Source: Corynebacterium sputi DSM 45148 (GTDB taxonomy: Bacteria > Actinomycetota > Actinomycetes > Mycobacteriales > Mycobacteriaceae). Taken from it: a stretch of 64,000 nt of DNA. The notes beneath the pieces were generated by a model. The model was not told where the DNA came from, did no database searches, and saw only the letters and a program-made list of their open reading frames with translations. The stretch covers positions 1 through 64,000 of the forward strand of contig NZ_ATYV01000009.1 in NCBI RefSeq assembly GCF_000427865.1, in the 5' to 3' direction. Both the position numbers and the translations under genes were made by a program. This document shows, one piece after another, positions 8,340-18,106 of the stretch; positions within the stretch are counted from its first letter, which is position 1, and each line of letters opens with the position of its first letter.

Positions 8340-8381
8340 GGATTATCTGCACCGCAGGCGGTGAATGGAGGTCGCGCCGGG

Positions 8382-8387
8382 TAACCT
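8382..8387 (+). promoter_or_regulatory. -10 hexamer of serS, probable leaderless start
   Basis: TAACCT seven bases before GTG 8395, supporting the short start. Confidence 0.5.
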
Positions 8388-8394
8388 GTGGAGC

Positions 8395-9660
8395 GTGATT
8401 GATCTGAAGCTGCTGCGTGAAAACCCTGACCTTGTCCGCGAGTCCCAGCGGATCCGTGGCGAGGACCCGGAGCTGGTCGACCGCCTGCTGGCTGCCGACA
8501 CCCGGCGTCGCGAGTCCATCTCCGTCGCGGATAACCTCCGCGCGGAGCAGAAGGGCTTCGGCAAGAAGATCGGACAGGCCTCGAAGGAGGAGCGTCCGGC
8601 TCTGCTGGAAGAGGCAAAGGTGCTCTCTGACCGGGTGAAGCTGGCCGAGTCGGAGCAGAAGGCTTCTGTCGCTGAGGTTGATGAACTGCAGATGCAGCTC
8701 GGCAACGTCGTGCAGGGCGCCCCGGCCGGTGGCGAGGACGATTACATCGTCCTGGAGCACGTCGGCGAGCCTAAGAAGTTCGACTTCGAGCCGAAGGACC
8801 ACCTCGAGCTCGGCCAGTCCCTCGGCCTGATCGACATGGACCGCGGCGCCAAGGTGTCCGGATCCCGCTTCTACTTCCTCACCGGCTACGGCGCACTGCT
8901 GCAGCTCGGCATGCTGCAGTTGGCCGCCCAGAAGGCCACCGCCGCTGGATTCCAGATGATGATCCCGCCGGTGCTCGTGCGCCCAGAGACGATGGCCGGC
9001 ACCGGCTTCCTCGGCTCGCACTCCGACGAGATCTACTACCTCCAGGAAGACGACCTCTACCTGGTCGGTACCTCCGAGGTCGCCCTCGCCGGCTACCACT
9101 CGGACGAGATCATCGATCTTTCCGACGGCCCGAAGCGCTACTCCGGCTGGTCCTCCTGCTTCCGCCGCGAGGCCGGCTCTTACGGCAAGGACACCCGCGG
9201 CATCCTGCGCGTGCACCAGTTCGACAAGATCGAAATGTTCTCCTACTGCAAGCCGGAGGACGCCGACGCCGAGCACCAGAAGCTCCTCGACATGGAGCGC
9301 GAAATGCTCGCCGCCGTCGACGTTCCCTACCGAATCATCGACGTTGCCGGTGGAGACCTCGGATCCTCTGCGGCCCGCAAGTTCGACACTGAGGCTTGGG
9401 TCCCGACCCAGGAGACCTACCGGGAGCTCACCTCTACCTCGAATTGCACCACCTTCCAGGCGCGTCGACTGAAGACCCGCTACCGGGACGAGAACGGCAA
9501 GGCTCAGATCTGCGCCACGCTCAACGGCACGTTGGCCACCACCCGCTGGCTCGTCGCAATCCTGGAGAACCACCAGCAGGCCGACGGCTCTGTCGTCGTC
9601 CCTGAGGCACTGCGCCCGTTTGTTGGCCGCGATGTCCTGGAGCCGGTCAAGAAGAAGTAG
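8395..9660 (+). CDS. serS: seryl-tRNA synthetase
   Basis: Class II aminoacyl-tRNA synthetase that charges tRNA-Ser. The protein is 421 residues starting (V)[11 protein letters not shown] from GTG 8395, the family-typical N-terminus, so the longer in-frame extension is rejected. An N-terminal helical arm at about 28-100 (the tRNA-binding coiled coil) is followed by the catalytic domain. Motif 2 is seen as [15 protein letters not shown] near 258-272 and motif 3 as [17 protein letters not shown] near the C-terminus. A strong hairpin lies 32 bp downstream of the stop. The order serS followed by acyltransferase and HAD phosphatase genes resembles that around C. glutamicum serS. Confidence 0.97.
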   Translation: MIDLKLLRENPDLVRESQRIRGEDPELVDRLLAADTRRRESISVADNLRAEQKGFGKKIGQASKEERPALLEEAKVLSDRVKLAESEQKASVAEVDELQMQLGNVVQGAPAGGEDDYIVLEHVGEPKKFDFEPKDHLELGQSLGLIDMDRGAKVSGSRFYFLTGYGALLQLGMLQLAAQKATAAGFQMMIPPVLVRPETMAGTGFLGSHSDEIYYLQEDDLYLVGTSEVALAGYHSDEIIDLSDGPKRYSGWSSCFRREAGSYGKDTRGILRVHQFDKIEMFSYCKPEDADAEHQKLLDMEREMLAAVDVPYRIIDVAGGDLGSSAARKFDTEAWVPTQETYRELTSTSNCTTFQARRLKTRYRDENGKAQICATLNGTLATTRWLVAILENHQQADGSVVVPEALRPFVGRDVLEPVKKK

Positions 9661-9692
9661 CACCGCAGCGCGAAAAGCCGCGCTGATCGTTG

Positions 9693-9737
9693 ACGCCCCG
9701 CCTTTGAAGTTGAACTCAAACTTCAAGAGTGGGGCGT
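9693..9737 (+). terminator. hairpin downstream of serS
   Basis: ACGCCCC...TTTGAAGTT pairs with AACTTCAA...GGGGCGT around a short loop, followed by an AT-rich stretch. Probable intrinsic terminator for serS. Confidence 0.65.
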
Positions 9738-9781
9738 TGAAATTTTACAAGTTTTAGAGTCTTACTTTAGAGGCTGACCTT

Positions 9782-9828
9782 GGACTTTCGGAGTATTAAT
9801 TGAAGTTTCACGCCCGCACCGAAAGTCC
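9782..9828. repeat. inverted repeat upstream of acyltransferase gene
   Basis: GGACTTTCGG (9782-9791) pairs with CCGAAAGTCC (9819-9828) across a 27-nt loop. Could be a hairpin or operator. Confidence 0.5.
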
Positions 9829-9863
9829 CACACAATTATGAGTAAGCGGATGCTCTTGAAGCA

Positions 9864-9884
9864 GTTGTCACCTGCAAGTGACAA
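9864..9884. repeat. dispersed element B, copy 1
   Basis: Near-perfect palindrome TTGTCACCTGCAAGTGACAA (9865-9884), preceded by G. Intergenic, about 150 bp upstream of the first PlsC-type gene. Confidence 0.55.
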
Positions 9885-10030
9885 TCGACTGTCACGGATC
9901 CGTCAGGTCGCTCGGCTCGAGCACATCGCCTGTGCCTGAGCGCAGAAAGAATCCGAAACCCTACGGTTAAGTAAGTACGGCGGGTATGCTGCTGTCGTCC
10001 GCCACCTGCTAGAGCCTCAAGGAGTACTGA

Positions 10031-11014
10031 ATGGCTTCCGCTCCCGTCCCCTCCGGTTTCCGTCGTCTGCACGGATTCACGGTCCCCGACTCGTTCACTC
10101 CGGCGCCGAACACCGCTGAGTCCCGTGAGGTGGTCTACTCCAGCATCATCAACACGGCCCGCGCGTTCATGCGTTTCCAGAAGCTGGACATCACTGTCGA
10201 GGGTGCGGAGAACTACCCGACGGAGACCGGCGCAATGATCGTCGTGAACCACACTGGTTACTTCGACTTCGTCTACTCCGGTGTGCCGGCCTTCCTCAAC
10301 GGCGGACGCCTGGTGAGGTTCATGGCGAAGCAGGAGATCTTCGACGACAAGGTTGCTGGCCCCCTCATGCGCGGCTGCAAGCACATTCCGGTCGATCGCT
10401 TCAATGGAGCAGGCGCTCTGGACGAGGCGATTCGTCGACTGCGTAACGGAGCCCTGGTCGGCATCTTCCCCGAGGCGACCATCTCCCGCTCCTTCGAGCT
10501 GAAGGAGTTCAAGTCCGGTGCTGCACGTATCGCGAAGGAAGCCGGCGTCCCGCTGATCCCGGTGACGATCTTCGGTTCCCAGCGTGTGTGGACCAAGGGG
10601 CAGCCGAAGCACCTCGGCCGCTGGCCGGTCCCGGTCTGGCTGCGAGTCGGCGAGGCCGTCATGCCTTCCGACGATGCCAACGAGACCAACGACCGACTCC
10701 ACGCTGTGATGACCGAACAGCTCGACCAGTTGAAGAAGGACTACGAGGATCGCTACGGCCCCTTCGCCGGCGGCGAGCCGTGGCTGCCGAAGTCGATGGG
10801 TGGCTCTGCCCCGACGCTTGAGGTTGCGGGCGCTGAGGACGTCGAGGAGCGCGAAGCCAAGCGCATCGCTCGCGAGAAGAAGCTCGCCGAGAATGAGTCC
10901 GGCGGATCCGGCAAGCATCGTAAGAAGGGCCCGCTCGCGTCCAACGCCGGCAAGATCGGAATTGCCGCTGGTGTCGCAGGTCTGGCGGCTCTGCTGATCA
11001 AGCGCAAGAAGTAG
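10031..11014 (+). CDS. lysophospholipid acyltransferase (PlsC-like), paralog 1
   Basis: A 327-residue glycerophospholipid acyltransferase-type protein; PlsC-type enzymes acylate lysophosphatidate or related lipids at the membrane. The catalytic HX4D motif is NHTGYFD (H74, D79) and the second signature is FPEATISRSFEL near 155-166. The C-terminus is basic and acidic in turns (EDVEEREAKRIAREKK) and ends with a short hydrophobic, lysine-tailed segment (GIAAGVAGLAALLIKRKK). ATG 10031 follows AAGGAG at a good distance. A close paralog follows after a terminator, so the two genes are tandem duplicates with separate transcription. Confidence 0.88.
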   Translation: MASAPVPSGFRRLHGFTVPDSFTPAPNTAESREVVYSSIINTARAFMRFQKLDITVEGAENYPTETGAMIVVNHTGYFDFVYSGVPAFLNGGRLVRFMAKQEIFDDKVAGPLMRGCKHIPVDRFNGAGALDEAIRRLRNGALVGIFPEATISRSFELKEFKSGAARIAKEAGVPLIPVTIFGSQRVWTKGQPKHLGRWPVPVWLRVGEAVMPSDDANETNDRLHAVMTEQLDQLKKDYEDRYGPFAGGEPWLPKSMGGSAPTLEVAGAEDVEEREAKRIAREKKLAENESGGSGKHRKKGPLASNAGKIGIAAGVAGLAALLIKRKK

Positions 11015-11043
11015 CCCGCGACCTCACCTTTCTTCCCCTCTGT

Positions 11044-11081
11044 CACGCCCGCCGAAAAACCGGCGGGCGTGAATGTTTTTT
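11044..11081 (+). terminator. strong intrinsic terminator
   Basis: CACGCCCGCC pairs with GGCGGGCGTG around GAAAAACC, followed by a T-run at 11075-11081. Terminates the first acyltransferase gene. Confidence 0.9.
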
Positions 11082-11119
11082 CGCCTAAAGTCATGACATC
11101 TGGTGCTCTGGGGAGTTAG

Positions 11120-12082
11120 GTGGATCACATGAGGTTGCCATTCACTGATTCGGTGCGTGCCCCGGAGGGCTACCGGAGGCTGGACCACTTCTCCGTTCCG
11201 GAGAGCTACGTGGAGCCGCCAGCCAGCGCGGAATCCAGGGAGCAGCCCTACGGTTTTCTTGTGTGGCTGGGCCGGCAGATTCTGCGGTTTCAGGGCCTGC
11301 ACATCGTGGTGAAAGGCGCCGAGAATTACCCGACTTGCGGTGGTGCGGTCATCGCGTCAAATCACATCGGGTATCTCGACCCGATCTTCGGCATGGTCCC
11401 GGCACTCCTCAGAGGCCGCCGCCTCATCCGCTTCATGGGCAAAGCTGAAGTCTTCGATATCCCAGGTGTCGGACCCCTGATGGCGGCATGCAGGCATATT
11501 CCCGTCGACCGATTTGCCGGTGCCGGGGCATTTGACCTCGGTATCGAACGCGTCCGTGAAGGTGACATGTTAAGGCTTTTCCCTGAGGCGACGATCTCTC
11601 GATCCTTCGAACTCAAAGATTTCAAGACCGGCGCCGCTCGAATCGCCCATTCCGCCGACGTCCCCATCATCCCCGTGGCCATCTTCGGTACCCAGCGCCT
11701 GGCATCGAAAGGATTGTCGCGGAATGTTGGGAGGTCGAAGTTGGGGGTGTGGGTGAACGTCGGGAAGCCTGTTCTTCCCTCCGCCGACCCGGCGGAGACG
11801 ACTGATCGCCTCCGGGAGGCGATGAACGCCCTGCTTAACGACGCAAAGACCTCCTACTCCACAACCTTCGGCCCCATACCGGACAACTCTCGATCGATGC
11901 CGGCTGCGGTGGGTGGCGCGGCGCCGACTCTGGATGTGGCCAATGCGGAAGACGCTGAGGAGAGGGAGCGCAAGCGCATCGCGCGCGAGCAGAAGTTGGC
12001 GGAGAAGGAGTCCATGCAGCCCGGCCCCCTGAACAGGCTCATAGGCATCCGCAGGTCACAACGGGTAAAAAGGAAGAGATGA
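11120..12082 (+). CDS. lysophospholipid acyltransferase (PlsC-like), paralog 2
   Basis: A 320-residue paralog of the upstream acyltransferase. The shared features are the N-terminal GYRRLDHFSVPESY, HX4D in NHIGYLD, FPEATISRSFEL and the charged tail EDAEERERKRIAREQK. It lacks the C-terminal hydrophobic segment of paralog 1. GTG 11120 is taken as the start with GGGAG just upstream; ATG 11129 is possible. Element A runs through 11737-11768 and encodes the VNVGKPVLPS region, which in paralog 1 reads RVGEAVMPS, so the element may have altered this stretch. Its stop overlaps the HAD gene start (ATGA). Confidence 0.88.
   Translation: MDHMRLPFTDSVRAPEGYRRLDHFSVPESYVEPPASAESREQPYGFLVWLGRQILRFQGLHIVVKGAENYPTCGGAVIASNHIGYLDPIFGMVPALLRGRRLIRFMGKAEVFDIPGVGPLMAACRHIPVDRFAGAGAFDLGIERVREGDMLRLFPEATISRSFELKDFKTGAARIAHSADVPIIPVAIFGTQRLASKGLSRNVGRSKLGVWVNVGKPVLPSADPAETTDRLREAMNALLNDAKTSYSTTFGPIPDNSRSMPAAVGGAAPTLDVANAEDAEERERKRIAREQKLAEKESMQPGPLNRLIGIRRSQRVKRKR
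11737..11768 (+). repeat. dispersed element A, copy 2 (inside acyltransferase 2)
   Basis: A C-free tract at 11737-11756 leads into core ACGTCGGGAAGC at 11757-11768. Confidence 0.7.
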
Positions 12083-12966
12083 CTGCACCTGCCCCCGACC
12101 TCACCTCGCTTGCCGCGCTCCAGGCTCCCGGTTTCATCGCCTCGGACATTGACGGCACATTGCTGGACTCGCGCGAGCGCATTCAGCCAAGGGTCCGGGA
12201 CGCGATCCTGAGGGCGGTTCGTGGTGGAACTTCCTTCGCGCTGGCTACCGGGCGCCCCGCTCGCTGGCTCATGCCGGTTCTCGACCAGCTGCCGATTCGC
12301 CCGATCGCGGTCTGCAGCAACGGCGCCGTTGTCTATGACACGGACACAGACGAGATCATCCGCGGCAACTTCCTCGGCGCCGAGATCTTGCAGGAAATCG
12401 TTCCGATGGCTCGAGAAGCGCTGAAGAAGGCGAAGTCGGACGGCCTCACGACATCCTCCGAGCTCAGCGTCGCCGCCGAACGCGCCGGTGGTTCCGCCTG
12501 GGATCCGCCGGAAGAGCTGTTCGCGGTGTCGAAGTCCTACGTCCATCTGTGGGAGTCGACTGAGCATTCGGTGGAGACAGAGGCAGAGATCCTCGGTAAA
12601 CCGGCGACGAAGCTACTGATGAGCGGTCCTGGTCTCATGTCGCAGGAGCTGTACGACATCATCGCTCCGGCCATCCCGGAAGAGCTCGCGCATGTCACGT
12701 TCTCCATGCCAGACGGCCTATTGGAGATCTCTGCACCTGGCGTGACGAAGCGAAGTGCCCTGGAATCGGTGGTGACGGATCTGGGTCTCACGACGGAAAG
12801 TGTTGTGGCCTTCGGCGACATGCCAAATGACATCGAGATGCTGTCTTGGGCAGGACTCGGAGTCGCGATGGGCAACGCCCGTCCCGAGGTCAAAGATGCC
12901 GCCGACGTCGTGACCGCGGCCAACGACGACAGCGGCATCGCTGAAGTCTTGGAAACCTGGTTCTAA
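12079..12966 (+). CDS. HAD superfamily hydrolase, Cof type
   Basis: A 295-residue phosphatase of the Cof/HAD-IIB group, which dephosphorylates sugar phosphates or similar metabolites. The nucleophile motif SDIDGTLLDS is at 22-31 (D23, D25) and motif IV is FGDMPNDIEML near 246-256; a large cap domain lies between. The start codon overlaps the previous stop by ATGA (12079-12082), so it forms an operon with the second acyltransferase, pointing to a possible role in lipid or phosphate-ester metabolism, though this is inference. As I recall, the acyltransferase-HAD pair is also found near serS in C. glutamicum. Confidence 0.88.
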   Translation: MTAPAPDLTSLAALQAPGFIASDIDGTLLDSRERIQPRVRDAILRAVRGGTSFALATGRPARWLMPVLDQLPIRPIAVCSNGAVVYDTDTDEIIRGNFLGAEILQEIVPMAREALKKAKSDGLTTSSELSVAAERAGGSAWDPPEELFAVSKSYVHLWESTEHSVETEAEILGKPATKLLMSGPGLMSQELYDIIAPAIPEELAHVTFSMPDGLLEISAPGVTKRSALESVVTDLGLTTESVVAFGDMPNDIEMLSWAGLGVAMGNARPEVKDAADVVTAANDDSGIAEVLETWF

Positions 12967-12984
12967 CCTTAAGTCTCGACGAAG

Positions 12985-13347
12985 TTATCTGACGCCGAGG
13001 TCCTTCAACACCTCGTTGACTGTGTCTTCGTCCCGCGCGATCCGAGCGAGATTCGGAGTGACGATGATCGGGCGTTGGATGAGTTTGGGGTGGGTGACCA
13101 TGGCGTCGAGAAGCTGCTCGTCGGTTGCTCCAGCCAGATCCATTTCCTTGTAGTCCTTTTCACCGGTGCGCACCGCGTCGCGGACGGAGATCCCCGCCGA
13201 GTCGATGAGTGATCGAAGCGTCTCTTTGTCCGGGGTGTCGTCAAGGTACTTGATGATGGTGGGGGAGAGGTGGGCGTCGTTAAGTGCAGTCAGTGCATTG
13301 CGGGATTTACTGCAGCGGGGGTTGTGGTAGATCGTCACGTCACTCAT
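12985..13347 (-). CDS. ArsC/Spx family arsenate reductase-like protein
   Basis: A 120-residue thioredoxin-fold protein starting VTIYHNPRCSKSRNAL, in which C12 is the nucleophilic cysteine of glutaredoxin-coupled arsenate reductases. The region TPNLARIARDEDTVNEVLKD matches the C-terminal part of the family, including the arginine that positions arsenate. Genuine arsenate reduction is plausible but unproven, as no arsenical exporter or regulator is adjacent. The start is at 13347, with GATAAT six bases upstream; the longer upstream in-frame extension would be antisense to the SRPBCC gene. It converges with the HAD gene across only 18 bp. Confidence 0.85.
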   Translation of the reverse strand: MSDVTIYHNPRCSKSRNALTALNDAHLSPTIIKYLDDTPDKETLRSLIDSAGISVRDAVRTGEKDYKEMDLAGATDEQLLDAMVTHPKLIQRPIIVTPNLARIARDEDTVNEVLKDLGVR

Positions 13348-13353
13348 GCGGAC

Positions 13354-13359
13354 ATTATC
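13354..13359 (-). promoter_or_regulatory. -10 hexamer of the ArsC-like gene
   Basis: GATAAT on the minus strand, six bases before ATG 13347 without a ribosome-binding site; leaderless start predicted. Confidence 0.5.
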
Positions 13360-13459
13360 CCTGATTCGAAACGGGCCCGGGCGCAGATCCGGGGGAGTAG
13401 GTTTGGCCAGGAATGTAGCCTGGCCTGAAGGCCGGTGCACACGAGATCCAGGGAGCGAC

Positions 13460-13945
13460 ATGACCATCAGCGACACCGGCGCAGCACGCGACATGCACGC
13501 CGAGATCTTCATCGACGCCACACCAGCCACCGTGTGGAACACCCTCACGGACTTCAACAACATGGTGAATGCGAGCCCGGAACTGCTCGCCATGAAGCCA
13601 TTGCTTCCTGGTGGACTGAAGGTGGGGCAGTGGTATGTGGGGATTAACCGTCGGAAGGTAATCATCTGGCCGACGCTTAACAAGATCGTCGACCTCCAGC
13701 CGCTGAGTCGCCTGGAATGGGCGACAACCACTAGCGGGGCGAATTGGTCCTTCGAACTGACTCCGGAAGATGACGGAACTCGGCTGGTGCAGCGGCGGAC
13801 CGTGCCGAAGAAGCTCACCATGGCCAGCAACATCGTCGCCGGTGCTCTTCTCGGTGGTTCTGACAACCACGCGGATGAACTCGATGGTGCGCTGGGTGGG
13901 ACCCTCGAACACATCAAAACCGTGGCCGAATCGGTCGGGCACTGA
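13460..13945 (+). CDS. SRPBCC family protein (polyketide cyclase/START-like)
   Basis: A 161-residue protein of the SRPBCC ligand-binding fold. It has HAEIFIDATPATVWNTLTDF at the N-terminus, a middle LSRLEWATT/NWSFELTPEDDGTRLVQRR strand pattern and a C-terminal helix. Such proteins bind hydrophobic ligands; the ligand is unknown. The start ATG 13460 follows GGGAGCGAC, a good ribosome-binding site, so upstream in-frame codons are not used. It sits divergent from the ArsC-like gene and convergent with the PGRP amidase. Confidence 0.8.
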   Translation: MTISDTGAARDMHAEIFIDATPATVWNTLTDFNNMVNASPELLAMKPLLPGGLKVGQWYVGINRRKVIIWPTLNKIVDLQPLSRLEWATTTSGANWSFELTPEDDGTRLVQRRTVPKKLTMASNIVAGALLGGSDNHADELDGALGGTLEHIKTVAESVGH

Positions 13946-14004
13946 ACCGTCTGGCTCTTGCCCGTCCGACTCGACCACGGTGATGGCCGCGTCAGCGGAA
14001 GGAG

Positions 14005-16368
14005 TTAGTCGTTGAGATCGACGTTGACCTCACCGGTGCTTTCGTTGAAGGTGATCGTGCCGCCCTGGAACTCGGCGGTGAAGATGTCGCCGTCCTGCGT
14101 GACGGTGGAGGTCGGGGCTCCGAGCTCGCCGACGTCGTAACCCTGCTCGGCCCATGCCTCTGCGATCGGGCCCCAGATGGCGTTGGTGCCGGTGGCTTCC
14201 GAGCTGGTGATGATGCCGTGCTCGAACTTCACGTATTCCAGGCGGTCCGCGTTGGCGGGAACATTCTTGTCCTCGTCATCGGTGGCTGCTGCCTGGGTGG
14301 TGTTGACGTCCGCGCCTTCCTGGACTCCCGTCTCAGCGTCACCGAGGACTGAGCCGAAGTTGGCCAGGACGTTGTTCCACTCCTCAGAGAAGTTGCCGTC
14401 CTCATTGGCCTGGATGATGGCGTTGACCAGGACCGGGATGTCCTCGATGGTGAACGGACGGTCCGGGTTGTCCAGTGCTGAGGCGATGCCACTGATGGTG
14501 GTGCCCAGGTTCGGGGCGCCGAGGGAGGTCAGTACGTCAGCGAGAATGCTGGAGCTTCCTGACGCCGATCCCGAGGAACCGGCCGAGCCGGATCCGGAAT
14601 TGTCGGACTCCTCAGCGTCTTCGTCGCCGGTCTGTGTGCCGACTCCGCCGCCGCCGAGGCCGAGGGCTCCGACTCCGCCGCCCTTGATGCGGTCGTATTC
14701 GGCCTTGGCGCCTTCACGCATGTCATCCATGTGGGAGTATCCGACATCGCCCGGGCAGGTGGTGTTACCCACGTCGCGGTGAGCGAAGATCGCCGGCAGC
14801 GGAACGTTCGCGCCGCTGGGGAACTTGGAACCGGAGAAGCCGGTAGCGGTCAGGGTGGTGTCGCTGAGCGGATCAACGTCATCGACGGACATGCGCCAGC
14901 CGATCATCTTGCTCATCGACTCCAGGGTGGCGTCCGACGGAGCCTCACGGCTGTAGTCACCCATCATCGAGATTCCCCAGGTGTCCTTGTTGAATCCACC
15001 TGCGTGTGCGCCCTGGATCGCCTTGTCCAGGCCACCGGCACGACCCTCGAAAATAGTGCCGTACTTGTCGACCAGCGCGTTGTATCCGATGTCGCACCAG
15101 CCACGGGTCTGTGCGTGGTAGGTGTAAATGCCGCGCATGATGCCGTTGGACTGCTCGGCGGTGTAGTTGTTCGAACCTGCGGTGTGGTGAACGGTGACGG
15201 CCTTGATCGAGCCGTCATCGGTCGGGGAGCCACAACGAATGCCCTCGTCGGCGCCCCAGCCGGAGCGGCTGACGACATTCGGCATACCGCTGAGATCCTT
15301 GTTCTCTGCGATCGGCGCGATGGTCTCGTCATCGCCGACGTTTCCGTCGATGAAGACAGCCTCGATGTTGGCGGCGTCGATGATGCCGAGGGAACCGGTC
15401 TCACCTGAGGAACCTGCACCAAGCGAACCGGTGTCAGCACCTTCAGCGGAGCCCGGGCCTGCCTCATCGGCAGGGTTCTCGGTGGAGCGACCGTTGGCGC
15501 CATCCTCGGAAGCCTCCGGCTGAGCCTCAGCCTGCTCCTCGCGCTGGGCGTCACGCTCTTCGATGGTGAGGTACTCGCCCTCGTCGGGGATCTGCGACGG
15601 ATCGTCGTAGGCAGTGCCCTTGAGGGTGTCGTCCTTGTCCTCATCGGTACCCTGCGGGTCAACCTGAGACTCCGGGACGGTGCCACCGGTGGAACCGGCG
15701 CCCTCTGCGGACTCAGAGACCGAACCCTGCAGACCCTCGGAGACATCACCGACCGAACCGGCGCCACCGGGGATGTAGCCGTCGATGGCGTCTTCGATCT
15801 CGGTCGCGGTGGACTCAATGAACGCGTTTACCGCGTCAGCAGCCCGGCCAGCGCCATCCTCGAAGATTCCCAGGCCGACAGTGGTGAACTGAATAGCCTT
15901 GGTCGGCTCGACGTAGATCGGCTCAGTACCATTGATTCCGTCGGTGGACTCACCAGCGGAGTTCTCCGGGTCAGCGTCGTACCACTCCGACCAGGTGCCA
16001 TCGGGACGCTCAGCGCGGAAGTACGCGGCAGCTTCGCTGTCCTCGCCATCCCACGTCAGCGCGAACATGCTGAACTCCTCATCGCGGCGCATTTCCTTGA
16101 CCAGGCCACGGGTGGGGTTCGCCTCATCAGCAAGAGCCTTGGTAGCGATACGTGCGTCATCGACCATCACGTCCAAGCCGTCTGCCACCGACACATTGTC
16201 GATCGCGGCCTGGACCGGGTCGGAGTCCCTGTTATCGATCAGGTTGATGGCAGCACCGCCACCAATGGCCACCAGTGGTGCGGCAGCAAGAGCTGCGACC
16301 AGCGTGAAGGCCGCTGTGCGCTTGCCGTTGGAGGCTTCGCCTAAGCGTCGTCGGATGGGCATATCCAT
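14005..16368 (-). CDS. secreted N-acetylmuramoyl-L-alanine amidase with PGRP domain and LGFP-like tail
   Basis: A 787-residue secreted peptidoglycan amidase. An N-terminal signal or anchor helix lies at about 17-42 (TAAFTLVAALAAAPLVAIGGG). A long low-complexity acidic and Gly/Ser-rich linker at about 190-330 follows. The PGRP/amidase_2 domain at about 370-560 carries TVHHTAGSNN, WCDIGYNALVD and AHRDVGNTTCPGDVG, where the histidines and the cysteine are the zinc ligands. Another Gly/Ser linker leads to a C-terminal AIWGPIAEAWAEQG/LGAPTS segment similar to LGFP repeats, which bind the wall. In mycobacteria a related secreted amidase gene lies near glf. ATG 16368 follows GGGAG. It is divergent from glf. 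Confidence 0.88.
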   Translation of the reverse strand: MDMPIRRRLGEASNGKRTAAFTLVAALAAAPLVAIGGGAAINLIDNRDSDPVQAAIDNVSVADGLDVMVDDARIATKALADEANPTRGLVKEMRRDEEFSMFALTWDGEDSEAAAYFRAERPDGTWSEWYDADPENSAGESTDGINGTEPIYVEPTKAIQFTTVGLGIFEDGAGRAADAVNAFIESTATEIEDAIDGYIPGGAGSVGDVSEGLQGSVSESAEGAGSTGGTVPESQVDPQGTDEDKDDTLKGTAYDDPSQIPDEGEYLTIEERDAQREEQAEAQPEASEDGANGRSTENPADEAGPGSAEGADTGSLGAGSSGETGSLGIIDAANIEAVFIDGNVGDDETIAPIAENKDLSGMPNVVSRSGWGADEGIRCGSPTDDGSIKAVTVHHTAGSNNYTAEQSNGIMRGIYTYHAQTRGWCDIGYNALVDKYGTIFEGRAGGLDKAIQGAHAGGFNKDTWGISMMGDYSREAPSDATLESMSKMIGWRMSVDDVDPLSDTTLTATGFSGSKFPSGANVPLPAIFAHRDVGNTTCPGDVGYSHMDDMREGAKAEYDRIKGGGVGALGLGGGGVGTQTGDEDAEESDNSGSGSAGSSGSASGSSSILADVLTSLGAPNLGTTISGIASALDNPDRPFTIEDIPVLVNAIIQANEDGNFSEEWNNVLANFGSVLGDAETGVQEGADVNTTQAAATDDEDKNVPANADRLEYVKFEHGIITSSEATGTNAIWGPIAEAWAEQGYDVGELGAPTSTVTQDGDIFTAEFQGGTITFNESTGEVNVDLND

Positions 16369-16625
16369 GTCTCCCGTTATGTCGAGGTCCCGTAATTCCG
16401 GTTTCTCCAGTGGTCGCGCGAGGCTTTGGGTAGTCCGTGCGCGGTCCCGGTTCTGGGCACTGAAACTCCGGCGGATTCACCTGAGATCTGTGTGACTCAT
16501 GTGAAAGCTGAGCATTTAGTGGTGAATGATACCAATGTTACGTCCGTTGTCTAGCGTTGCGCACGGGTTCTCAGGTAGTGGGTGGGCTGCAGTTTTGCTG
16601 CTTTTCAGGCCGTGGTCTGAATTAC

Positions 16626-16661
16626 ATGGATGGGATTGTGGGGAAGAGGGCGTCGGGAAGC
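16626..16661 (+). repeat. dispersed element A, copy 3 (upstream of glf)
   Basis: C-free tract 16626-16650, core GCGTCGGGAAGC 16650-16661. Intergenic; ends 35 bp before the glf start codon, so it would overlap RNA polymerase contacts. Confidence 0.7.
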
Positions 16662-16672
16662 GGAGCTTTTGA

Positions 16673-17974
<1,302 letters not shown>

Positions 17975-18012
17975 CCTTCCGCGTGGGGGCTGACCCTCTC
18001 TGCGTAGCCGGG

Positions 18013-18065
18013 ACACCCTGTCGACGTTGCACAACTGAGCGTTAGTTGCAACGCAGACAGGGTGT
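18013..18065. terminator. long hairpin between convergent glf and DUF5129 gene
   Basis: ACACCCTGTC pairs with GACAGGGTGT, and internal CGTTGCA pairs with TGCAACG. Shares its outer and inner stem sequence with the hairpin at 32446-32498. Likely bidirectional terminator. Confidence 0.7.
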
Positions 18066-18106
18066 TTGTGCTGCGTACACAGGGTGCGGTGGGTTTGTGG
18101 AAGAGG

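Larger units (their letters stand above)
9738..10030. other. remaining part of the 370-bp serS-plsC gap: AT-rich, with inverted repeats
   Basis: Beyond the serS hairpin the region is AT-rich and holds a second inverted repeat (9782-9828) and an element B copy (9864-9884). A possible -10 (TATGCT, 9985-9990) would serve the acyltransferase gene. No coding frame is convincing. Confidence 0.5.

Noticed and set aside
8299..9726. 475-codon minus-strand frame opposite serS
   Set aside because: Antisense shadow of a clear seryl-tRNA synthetase; low-complexity composition, no family resemblance.
9836..10918. 360-codon minus-strand frame opposite acyltransferase 1
   Set aside because: Shadow of a well-supported PlsC-type gene.
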